Shown in pieces: positions 1 to 4,837 of a stretch of DNA of 5,758 nt. The notes beneath the pieces are model-generated. The model saw only the letters and a program-made list of their open reading frames with translations, did not search any database and was not told the origin of the DNA. Numbering within the stretch: position 1 is the first letter of the stretch; each line of letters begins with the position of its first letter. Both the position numbers and the translations under genes were made by a program. Source of the stretch: Candidatus Heimdallarchaeota archaeon (GTDB lineage: Archaea; Asgardarchaeota; Heimdallarchaeia; JABLTI01); NCBI GenBank assembly GCA_023128635.1, contig JAGMDP010000170.1, forward strand, positions 1 through 5,758. Direction: 5' to 3'.

Positions 1-2
1 AT

Positions 3-392
3 CAAAATTTACCTGTGAAATTTCTTACACCTTTTGATAATGCAATACGAGATAGGGATTTACCTTTACGTTTATGGGATTTCGATTATAAAATAGAATG
101 TTATACACCTCCTCCTCAAAGAGTATATGGTTACTTTACACTGCCAATGCTTGATGGTCACTCATTTATAGGAAGAGCTGATTTGAAAGTACATCGAAAA
201 GATGGCATTCTAGAAATAAAATCCTTGCATTTTGAGAAATGGTACAAACCTACAGAAAAATCATACGAACGATTAACATCAGGTTTGAATAAATTCGCTG
301 ATTTTCATAAATGTAATGAAATCCGTTTTAATGAAACCATTCACACAAAAATACAAAAGTCAATCTCAACTTTGTTGAATTCTATGACCTAA
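3..392 (+). CDS. YcaQ/AlkX-type winged-helix DNA glycosylase-like protein, C-terminal part (5' truncated)
   Basis: The reading frame is open from the left edge (first whole codon at 3) to TAA at 390-392, giving about 129 residues. The GTG at 15 is internal: the family block 'LTPFDNAIRDR' runs straight through it, so I do not take it as a start. Seen: PFDN..RDR, then FDYKIECYTPPPQRVYGYFTLP and GRADLKVHRKDG. From memory this is the signature of the C-terminal half of the HTH_42/DUF1006 family. Family knowledge: full proteins are roughly 370-400 residues. Members include E. coli YcaQ (AlkX) and Streptomyces AlkZ, monofunctional glycosylases that unhook alkylated bases and interstrand crosslinks. 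The Q-x-D/Q catalytic motif lies in the missing upstream part, so activity cannot be judged. The tail after residue 75 (HFEKWYKPTEKSYERL...) is ordinary, with no sign of disruption. Family assignment is fairly firm; a glycosylase role is inference. Confidence 0.82.
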   Translation, partial: QNLPVKFLTPFDNAIRDRDLPLRLWDFDYKIECYTPPPQRVYGYFTLPMLDGHSFIGRADLKVHRKDGILEIKSLHFEKWYKPTEKSYERLTSGLNKFADFHKCNEIRFNETIHTKIQKSISTLLNSMT

Positions 393-396
393 TTAC

Positions 397-411
397 TCTT
401 TTTTGTTTCTT
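397..411 (+). terminator. T-rich terminator after the YcaQ-like gene
   Basis: A run of pyrimidines with six consecutive T (399-404) followed by more T and C begins 5 bases after the stop codon. No hairpin precedes it. Oligo-T tracts directly after a stop codon are the usual archaeal intrinsic terminator, and this one separates the gene from the next promoter. Confidence 0.5.
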
Positions 412-428
412 CGAAAAAACCTTAAATA
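412..428 (+). promoter_or_regulatory. Archaeal-type BRE/TATA promoter of the flavin-fold/marR operon
   Basis: CGAAAAAA (412-419) resembles a BRE and is followed by TTAAATA (422-428), a good TATA box. A start of transcription about 25 bases downstream would fall near 450. That leaves a leader of about 30 bases containing a Shine-Dalgarno motif GAGGA (466-470), 8 bases before the ATG at 479. The TTATATAG cores at 432-439 and 447-454 could also serve as TATA boxes, so the exact box is uncertain. In every case the palindromic element at 427-459 overlaps the promoter core. Confidence 0.5.
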
Positions 429-459
429 GTCTTATATAGGACTATATTATATAGGACTA
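427..459. promoter_or_regulatory. Putative MarR operator: palindrome plus repeated half-site
   Basis: Positions 427-444 (TAGTCTTATATAGGACTA) match their own reverse complement at 16 of 18 bases, with arms TAGTC and GACTA. A 13-base unit TTATATAGGACTA occurs at 432-444 and again at 447-459, a 15-base period, giving three copies of the TAGTC/GACTA half-site in 33 bases. MarR dimers typically bind pseudo-palindromes of about this size. Lying between the TATA box and the start codon of an operon that encodes a MarR protein, it is well placed to block transcription initiation. Binding is inferred, not shown. Confidence 0.6.
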
Positions 460-478
460 AAATATGAGGAATTGAAAA

Positions 479-943
479 ATGAATGAAGAAGAGATAAAGA
501 AATTTGCAAAAGAACTGATGCTTAAAGCGCAACCTGCTTATTTAGCAACAATAGATGGGAATGGCTTACCTCAAATACGAGCAGTAGAAAATATACGTAA
601 TCCAGAGAAATTTCCACATAATGCAAAAATATTGCTAGAGTATGATAATAGTTTAACACCCTATATTTCAACAAATACTTCATCAGATAAAATCAAACAA
701 ATACTAGCAAATAATTCAGCTGCAATGCATTTCTGTTCACCAGATGAATACAAAGGAATAATGATGCAAGGAATTATTGAAATTGTAAATGATCCTGAAT
801 TAAAGAAACGTATTTGGCATGAAGGAATGCGTCAATACTATCCTAAAGGTCATACTGATCCGGATTTTACTATACTTCGATTGAGACCAAAATTTATGAA
901 AGCATGGCATAGTGGTAAACATGAACTAACTTTAAGTGATTGA
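479..943 (+). CDS. Pyridoxamine 5'-phosphate oxidase-like FMN-binding split-barrel protein
   Basis: A 154-residue soluble protein with the layout of the small PNPOx-like/general-stress-protein-26 type. Residues 21-36 (YLATIDGNGLPQIRAV) form the first beta hairpin, residues 62-85 (YISTNTSSDKIKQILANN..AAMHF) form the strand-helix-strand flavin-phosphate region, residues 93-113 give the GIMMQGIIEIVNDPELKKRIW block, and residues 121-144 hold YPKGHTDPDFTILRLRPKFMKAWH. Such proteins usually bind FMN, F420 or heme and act as small reductases; the true substrate cannot be read from sequence, and true PdxH function is unlikely at this length. The start ATG is supported by GAGGA 8 bases upstream. The gene is first in an operon with a MarR regulator one base downstream, suggesting induction by a small toxic or redox-active ligand (inference). 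Confidence 0.85.
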   Translation: MNEEEIKKFAKELMLKAQPAYLATIDGNGLPQIRAVENIRNPEKFPHNAKILLEYDNSLTPYISTNTSSDKIKQILANNSAAMHFCSPDEYKGIMMQGIIEIVNDPELKKRIWHEGMRQYYPKGHTDPDFTILRLRPKFMKAWHSGKHELTLSD

Positions 944-944
944 A

Positions 945-1391
945 ATGAAGCTTCAAAGTCAAGGTGGTTTTCTTATTGCAAAAATCCATCAATTATCAGG
1001 TCGTATATTTACAAAATTACTGAAAAAACATCAGATCGAGATTAATCCTGCACAAGGAAGAATTATGTTTGTTCTTTGGAGAGATGACAATATTCCAATT
1101 CAAGAGCTAGCCAAAAAAACATCCCTTAGTAAGACTACCTTGACTTCAATGCTTGATAGACTTGAAATTATGGGTTATATTGCACGAGTGCCTTCAAATG
1201 AAGATAGAAGAAAAATTTGTATCAAATTAACTGAAAAAGATAAGAGTTTACATGAGAAATACCGACAAGTTTCTTTGGAAATGACTGAATTATTCTATCA
1301 AGGACTGTCAAATGATGATATTGCTTTATTTGAAAAGCAACTTGAAATAACCTACAAGAATCTAATTGTAGCTGAAAAAAATTTAAAGTAA
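945..1391 (+). CDS. MarR-family winged-helix transcriptional regulator
   Basis: A 148-residue protein of normal MarR length. An N-terminal dimerisation helix (about 8-30) is followed by the winged helix-turn-helix: PIQELAKKTSLSKTTLTSMLDRLEIMGYIARV (51-82), with the recognition helix near 61-74 and the wing at 79-96 carrying the typical DRRK..IKLT motif (87-96). The C-terminal helices (about 97-145) complete the dimer interface. I choose ATG at 945, one base after the preceding stop, with AAGTGAT (934-940) as a plausible ribosome site. A GTG at 936 would add three residues and overlap the upstream gene by 8 bases. The tight coupling with the flavin-fold gene indicates co-transcription. It probably represses its own operon through the palindrome at 427-459 (inference). 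The 3' end overlaps the convergent kinase-like gene by 9 bases. Confidence 0.92.
   Translation: MKLQSQGGFLIAKIHQLSGRIFTKLLKKHQIEINPAQGRIMFVLWRDDNIPIQELAKKTSLSKTTLTSMLDRLEIMGYIARVPSNEDRRKICIKLTEKDKSLHEKYRQVSLEMTELFYQGLSNDDIALFEKQLEITYKNLIVAEKNLK
1375..1381 (-). terminator. T-tract behind the kinase-like gene
   Basis: Read on the minus strand, seven consecutive T follow the TAA stop (1383-1385) after one base. There is no hairpin. It lies inside the 3' end of the convergent MarR gene. The same arrangement recurs after the other minus-strand genes in this window, which supports use as an archaeal terminator, but AT-richness alone could produce it. Confidence 0.3.
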
Positions 1392-1973
1392 TTTCTTAAT
1401 TATCTCATTTGCTAGGTCGTCTTTAGATTTCATACCATCAATTACTAAATCTGCGTCTTCCATATTGATAATGTGATCTCTGAGATAAAGCTCTCTGTGT
1501 TCTTGTAAATACATCCGCAATTGCCAATGCATTATATGCATAAGTTTTGTAGGTTTTTCAGAAAATCTTGGTTCAAATTGTGGACCAATCGTTTCATAAA
1601 AGGTGTTTATACCATTATCCTCGGATTGTTCAAGACTCCGCAGAAGAACTCGAGCAAAACTAACTTCAAGTGGGATATTGATATAGACCAAAAAATCAAT
1701 TTTATCTTTCATTCCTTTACGTTGTCGACCAGTGGGTTCTTCTATCACAATATACTTTTTTGGTTGAATGATACGTTTCTTTATTGGATAAGTTATTGGA
1801 TTCCCTTTCCGTAATTCACCTAAATCTTCAGTAAGCTTATCATAATTTGGTCGATAATCATCATAAAACATCGTATCAGAATCTTCCAGTAAAGCAGCTA
1901 CTTTATTGACTGAGGTTGATTTTCCTGATCCAGAAGGTCCAGCAATACCTAAAACAAAGACTTTGGATTTCAT
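1383..1973 (-). CDS. P-loop nucleoside/nucleotide kinase-like protein (uridine-kinase-related)
   Basis: A 196-residue P-loop NTPase. Residues 4-20 hold the first beta strand and Walker A (VFVLGIAGPSGSGKST; GPSGSGKS at 12-19). Residues 36-42 read FYDDYRP, resembling the substrate-binding DD-Y of uridine kinases. Residues 74-83 (YIVIEEPTGR) fit the Walker B strand, and RQRKGMKDKIDFLVYINIPLEVSFARVLLRSLEQ (83-116) fits the LID/arginine region. This points to the uridine kinase/phosphoribulokinase-like group; the phosphate acceptor cannot be assigned. The start is placed at ATG 1971-1973, 20 codons inside the longer open frame, because the extra N-terminus (MIIIQRSVQVNNRKKK) would need a TTG start and precedes the usual family beginning. 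No strong ribosome site is adjacent; AGAAGAG lies 10-16 bases upstream. It is convergent with the MarR gene, overlapping it by 9 bases, with no visible functional link. Confidence 0.8.
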   Translation of the reverse strand: MKSKVFVLGIAGPSGSGKSTSVNKVAALLEDSDTMFYDDYRPNYDKLTEDLGELRKGNPITYPIKKRIIQPKKYIVIEEPTGRQRKGMKDKIDFLVYINIPLEVSFARVLLRSLEQSEDNGINTFYETIGPQFEPRFSEKPTKLMHIMHWQLRMYLQEHRELYLRDHIINMEDADLVIDGMKSKDDLANEIIKKLL

Positions 1974-2033
1974 TGAGGTTATACTCTTCTTTTTCCTGTT
2001 ATTGACTTGTACACTTCGTTGAATTATTATCAA

Positions 2034-2160
2034 TATTATTGTTAATTTAGTTTATAGTAAAATAGAAGATAAGTTAATCCAAACTAGATTATATTTTTAT
2101 TTCATAATACGTTCTCAGATTGAGATAATCACAATTATTCCTAACTATAAGTTGATTACT
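2034..2160. promoter_or_regulatory. Divergent promoter region between kinase-like and TMEM97-like genes
   Basis: This AT-rich spacer holds no gene I can support. Candidate TATA boxes are TTTATA at 2051-2056, read as TATAAA on the minus strand toward the kinase-like gene, and TATATTTTTA at 2090-2099 on the plus strand toward the membrane-protein gene. Both would leave leaders of about 40-60 bases. Neither has a convincing BRE, so both are tentative. Confidence 0.3.
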
Positions 2161-2739
2161 ATGAGAACTGCTATTCCTGTTAAAGATAGAGATCTTACTA
2201 GAAAAATAATTGATATAACATTGTTGGTTTTCTTTTTCATCAATATAATCTTCATTTGTTATATGTTTGATATTGAGCAATTAGTTGTCTCTGGTGCAGA
2301 TCATACAACAAATTGGCCATTAGCTCCTGGAGATTATCCTATTTGGCCACCGAAATTTATTGTTGATTTGAATCATTTTGTAGGTCAATTTGATCATGCT
2401 TTACTCCACAGAGACCCTTGGTGGCGTGCAACTATTTGGATTGATGTGATTTTATTTGGTCCATTTTACATTACAGCCATTTATGCATTTATTCGAGGAA
2501 AGAATTGGATACGAATTACAAGTATCATGTGGGCTACTATGATGTTAACTAACGTTACAATAATTTTCATCGTTGAATTTACTGATCCAAAATATGCTGG
2601 AGGTCAACCTTTACCTATCCTTGCAGCCAATTTATTATGGATACTTATGCCTATCCTATTGATAATACGAATGGCGCTATATCCACAGACATTTGCTGGT
2701 TATAGACTCGGATCAAAAATGGCAAAACCAGAAGATTAG
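2161..2739 (+). CDS. EXPERA/EBP-superfamily membrane protein, TMEM97 (sigma-2 receptor)-like
   Basis: A 192-residue protein with four hydrophobic helices (about 16-36, 91-110, 117-138, 152-172), the topology and length of the EXPERA domain. Against human TMEM97 as I recall it: YMFDIEQLVV (34-43) fits TMEM97 LFMDLQAVL with its Asp29; QFDHALLHRDPWWRA (76-90) fits EFKDPLLQEPPAWFK around Asp56; GPFYITAIYAFIRGKNWIR (100-118) fits [20 protein letters not shown]; and the third and fourth helices follow in order (IFIVEF; ILMPILLIIR). EXPERA members bind or isomerise sterols and related lipids in eukaryotic ER membranes; EBP is the delta8-delta7 sterol isomerase. Bacterial relatives are, I believe, known but uncharacterised. 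The EBP histidine-glutamate pair (IHLVIEG) is not seen, so a ligand-binding or transport role is likelier than isomerase (inference). ATG 2161 is preferred over the in-frame TTG three codons earlier. A single-gene unit closed by a strong terminator. Confidence 0.75.
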   Translation: MRTAIPVKDRDLTRKIIDITLLVFFFINIIFICYMFDIEQLVVSGADHTTNWPLAPGDYPIWPPKFIVDLNHFVGQFDHALLHRDPWWRATIWIDVILFGPFYITAIYAFIRGKNWIRITSIMWATMMLTNVTIIFIVEFTDPKYAGGQPLPILAANLLWILMPILLIIRMALYPQTFAGYRLGSKMAKPED

Positions 2740-2743
2740 TCAT

Positions 2744-2778
2744 GGTTTTCTGAATGAAAACCTTTTATTTTTTTTTTC
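2744..2778 (+). terminator. Hairpin plus T-tract terminator of the TMEM97-like gene
   Basis: GGTTTTC (2744-2750) and GAAAACC (2756-2762) form a perfect 7-bp stem with a 5-base loop, starting 4 bases after the stop codon. A nearly unbroken T run (2763-2777) follows. This is the best terminator in the window and marks the end of the upstream transcription unit. Confidence 0.8.
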
Positions 2779-2800
2779 TCCTATATAGTGTTGTGATTAA

Positions 2801-2929
2801 ATGAAGGATTTAAAACTTCTATCAGCTATTCGTGGTGAAGAATAGATGCTGAAAATTTCAGAAAGACAAAAATTCACTGAGAAATTTGATACAGAAAAAG
2901 AATTTGTAGGAAAAGAAGAAGAAAAATAA
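2801..2929 (+). other. Two abutting in-frame mini-ORFs (14 and 27 codons), possible small genes or a gene remnant
   Basis: ATG 2801 opens a 14-residue frame (MKDLKLLSAIRGEE) ending in TAG at 2843-2845. The next codon, 2846-2848, is an ATG in the same frame, opening 27 residues (MLKISERQKFTEKFDTEKEFVGKEEEK) that end in TAA at 2927-2929. A TATA-like CTATATA (2781-2787) sits upstream and a T8 tract (2950-2957) downstream. The second peptide is highly charged. I recognise neither. They could be small genes, a 42-residue gene broken by one stop codon, or chance in lightly constrained DNA. The rest of the gap 2740-2980 contains only the terminators listed here. Confidence 0.25.
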
Positions 2930-2935
2930 CTTTCA

Positions 2936-2973
2936 CTTCTTTACGATTATTTTTTTTACAAAAAAGAAAGAAG
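2936..2973 (-). terminator. T-rich, possibly bidirectional terminator behind the secreted-protein gene
   Basis: On the minus strand, CTTCTTTCTTTTTT (2973 down to 2960) begins seven bases after the stop of the gene ending at 2981, a typical archaeal T-rich terminator. CTTCTTT (2936-2942) and AAAGAAG (2967-2973) could pair as weak 7-bp arms. On the plus strand T8 (2950-2957) could stop transcripts coming from the left. Confidence 0.45.
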
Positions 2974-2980
2974 AGTAGTG

Positions 2981-3859
2981 TTATTTGGATCTCTTTCTAA
3001 GTAAGACCATAACACTAACTGTTAGAATTGAAGCTAATCCAATTAATAAGAATGGAGCTCCGATTTTCCTTGTATATGAGCTTTCTGTAACTTGGACTGT
3101 CATAGCGAAATTGGTATTTATCCCTTGGTAATCACCTATGATAAGAGTAAACATATCATATCCTAGCAAGACATAATTTGATACGTTATAATCGAAACGC
3201 AAGCTATGAATTATCCCTAAACCTGTTGATTCAGCAGCAATTTCATATCTGCCACTTACATCAATTTCAAAGGCTATTGTTTCTCCGCTATCAAACCATG
3301 TAGCTTTTGTAGTTGTTGTGACATTACCTTCATCACTATCAAATGCATCAAAAAAGCTAGCCCATTCTGATGGATCATTATATGAATCATAGACATCAGC
3401 CCAAACGATGTTTGGTGGAGCAACATAAAATGCATCACCTAGACTTACTCCTTTACTTACATCTAAATCTTGGACGGAAGCAGAGGACATACCAAGCATA
3501 AGGAATGGATATACGGAATAATAAAGCAACGATAAACCAAAGAGAAGACTACTTGAACTTACATCAGCTAATAAACTTGCAGAAGCATCATAAACGGAAT
3601 AATCAACACTTGATGCACCTATAGCATCTACAGTAACATCAATTTTGTCTCCTACATCTAAAGCTGTATCCCCAACTCGGAATTTATCTGTCTGTCCAGA
3701 AACTGTTACAGCACTTTCAACATAGTTAAAATTACCATATGCTTTCTGAACTTCAAACTCAAACTCATCACCAACACTCAAAGATCCTTGAACTGATAAG
3801 AATGGAATAGAAAAAGTGAGAGCTATCAAAATAAAAGTAATAAGAGTTATCTTTTTCAC
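2981..3859 (-). CDS. Secreted, C-terminally membrane-anchored surface protein of unknown function
   Basis: A 292-residue protein. Residues 1-25 form a clear Sec signal peptide: KK, a hydrophobic core, then a likely cleavage after SVQG. Residues 267-287 form a single C-terminal membrane helix followed by RKRSK, so most of the protein should face outside the cell. The ectodomain is rich in beta-strand-like segments with repeated VGD or LGD motifs (29-31, 62-64, 69-71, 140-142), each usually followed by alternating hydrophobic residues. It has two N-glycosylation sequons (N179VT, N225VS) and a hydrophobic stretch near 105-123. No catalytic motif is visible. It resembles the large families of anchored extracellular proteins in Asgard and other archaea, a weak link from memory. 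The GTG start is fixed by an in-frame stop three codons upstream and supported by GGTGA 6 bases ahead (minus strand, 3870-3866). Transcribed divergently from the 281-residue gene. Confidence 0.8.
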   Translation of the reverse strand: MKKITLITFILIALTFSIPFLSVQGSLSVGDEFEFEVQKAYGNFNYVESAVTVSGQTDKFRVGDTALDVGDKIDVTVDAIGASSVDYSVYDASASLLADVSSSSLLFGLSLLYYSVYPFLMLGMSSASVQDLDVSKGVSLGDAFYVAPPNIVWADVYDSYNDPSEWASFFDAFDSDEGNVTTTTKATWFDSGETIAFEIDVSGRYEIAAESTGLGIIHSLRFDYNVSNYVLLGYDMFTLIIGDYQGINTNFAMTVQVTESSYTRKIGAPFLLIGLASILTVSVMVLLRKRSK

Positions 3860-3909
3860 TATTTTTCACCATGTTTTTTCAATTATCTGAATAAGATATA
3901 TTTTGAAAC

Positions 3910-3917
3910 TATTTAAA
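3910..3917 (-). promoter_or_regulatory. TATA box of the secreted-protein gene
   Basis: On the minus strand the sequence reads AAAATTAG then TTTAAATA, an archaeal BRE/TATA-like pair. Transcription would start about 25 bases downstream near 3888, leaving a leader of roughly 29 bases that contains the GGTGA ribosome site. The box overlaps the left copy of the 9-base inverted repeat (3905-3913). Confidence 0.5.
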
Positions 3918-3943
3918 CTAATTTTTTAGGGCATTGATTTTCT

Positions 3944-3958
3944 AAAGAAAGTTTAAAA
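3944..3958 (+). promoter_or_regulatory. BRE/TATA promoter of the 281-residue gene, possibly leaderless
   Basis: AAAGAAA (3944-3950) followed by GTTTAAAA (3951-3958) fits an archaeal BRE/TATA. Its centre is about 25 bases before the ATG at 3981, so transcription would start at or beside the start codon, as in leaderless archaeal messages. An AAGGA at 3965-3969, 11 bases before the ATG, offers an alternative ribosome site if transcription starts earlier. Confidence 0.5.
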
Positions 3959-3980
3959 CATTTTAAGGAATAGTTTCTGT

Positions 3981-4826
3981 ATGTCCGATTTAATTAAAAA
4001 ATACAAAATAGGTCTAGAATATTTAAGAAAAACTGGATTCGACCATATTACAAGAGATCTTGGTGTTTTTGGAGTGGAGGTTTTCAAATATAAACCACAT
4101 TCCCGTTTTGACAACGAGAAAAAGGATCTACCAAATCCCTGTCAATTTCGAGAATTTGTTTTAACAAAAAAACTAATGGATCATTATAAGATTAAAACTA
4201 AAGTCGATATTGCTCGATATTTACGTATAATTTCCATCATCTTAACAAATTTTAGTCTTGCAGATGAATATGATAATTTCGAAATTCACAGAAGGGAATT
4301 AAGAAGATTTTTCCAAAATAATAATTATCAAAGTAGAGCAAGCAAAAAATCAGCTATTCGAGAAGCCTTAATGGCATACGATGAAGCTTTTAGCTCTCGA
4401 ATTTCAATTCCCGAATCAGATTACAATGGTTTTACTGATGTTTTAAATCTCTTTTACAATATTTATGAGCCTTTACCAAAAGTAGAGACAAAGAAGGAGA
4501 AACCGATTACAGGTGATGAAGATGACCTGTTTGATGATTATGGATATGACGATGACTATGATTTAGATGATGAAGGAACAACCGATTACAAAGAACCTGA
4601 TATTATGTGGGCATATGATGGTTTGTATAAAGACTTCACTGACGAAAAGCTAATTGAGCGACTTAAGGATGATAGGCAAAGAGGTACATTACGAGTAAGT
4701 CTTCCAACTATGAACATTAGAGAATATTTTGACACTGAATTAAAAGGTCTATTAAAAAATGACTCTGAGAGAAAGAAGCTTTTGAAAAAAATTCGCGCTT
4801 GGCATAAGAAGACTTTTTCAAAGTAA
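3981..4826 (+). CDS. Hypothetical protein with acidic central linker (281 aa)
   Basis: I do not recognise this protein. It is soluble, with no signal peptide or membrane helix. Residues 1-165 look mostly helical and mixed-charge, with LTKKLMDHYKIKTKVDIARYLRIISIILTNF (61-91) resembling a folded helical bundle. A lone cysteine (C54) sits in PNPCQF. Residues 167-176 (KVETKKEKPI) lead into a low-complexity acidic stretch, 179-207, with 16 Asp/Glu among 29 residues interrupted by tyrosines. A second small helical domain follows (208-281: WAYDGLYKDFTDEKLIERL..., then NIREYFDTELKGLL), ending in a lysine-rich tail (K264-K281). Two domains joined by an acidic linker suggest a scaffold, or a nucleic-acid or ribosome-associated factor, but that is only inference. 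The ATG start fits the TATA spacing. Convergent with the glycyl radical enzyme gene, 11 bases apart. The frame is uninterrupted and its codon use matches its neighbours. Confidence 0.75.
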   Translation: MSDLIKKYKIGLEYLRKTGFDHITRDLGVFGVEVFKYKPHSRFDNEKKDLPNPCQFREFVLTKKLMDHYKIKTKVDIARYLRIISIILTNFSLADEYDNFEIHRRELRRFFQNNNYQSRASKKSAIREALMAYDEAFSSRISIPESDYNGFTDVLNLFYNIYEPLPKVETKKEKPITGDEDDLFDDYGYDDDYDLDDEGTTDYKEPDIMWAYDGLYKDFTDEKLIERLKDDRQRGTLRVSLPTMNIREYFDTELKGLLKNDSERKKLLKKIRAWHKKTFSK

Positions 4827-4833
4827 AAAAAAA
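4825..4833 (-). terminator. T9 terminator of the glycyl radical enzyme gene
   Basis: Read on the minus strand, nine consecutive T follow the stop codon (4838-4840) after four bases (TAA TGTC T9). No hairpin precedes them. The tract overlaps the stop codon of the convergent 281-residue gene. Confidence 0.45.
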
Positions 4834-4837
4834 GACA

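Larger units (their letters stand above)
3905..3977. repeat. Paired inverted elements across the divergent promoter
   Basis: GAAACTATT (3905-3913) is the exact reverse complement of AATAGTTTC (3969-3977), and TTTAAACT (3912-3919) that of AGTTTAAA (3950-3957). Each gene therefore has, reading in its own direction, an AGTTTAAA TATA-like box followed by a TAGTTTC element. The shared arrangement suggests a common regulator, but short AT-rich matches within 120 bases can arise by chance. Confidence 0.35.

Noticed and set aside
15..17. GTG as the start of a short 125-residue gene
   Set aside because: The family motif around LTPFDNAIRDR extends through this codon to the window edge, so the gene is truncated rather than starting here.
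1521..1814. 97-codon open frame on the plus strand
   Set aside because: It lies wholly within the kinase-like gene on the opposite strand, its product is unlike any family, and the minus-strand frame has a clear Walker A and family match.
1974..2033. 20-codon N-terminal extension of the kinase-like protein from a TTG start
   Set aside because: It needs a TTG start and gives a Lys/Arg/Asn-rich leader before the normal first beta strand; the ATG at 1971-1973 fits the family better.
2089..2280. 63-codon open frame on the minus strand
   Set aside because: It is antisense to the start of the TMEM97-like gene, low in complexity (Asn, Ser, Ile) and has no recognisable motif; a shadow of AT-rich sequence.
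4538..4578. GAT/GAC-rich tract considered as a tandem DNA repeat
   Set aside because: It is an imperfect codon-level consequence of the Asp-rich linker; there is no exact repeat unit or regular period.
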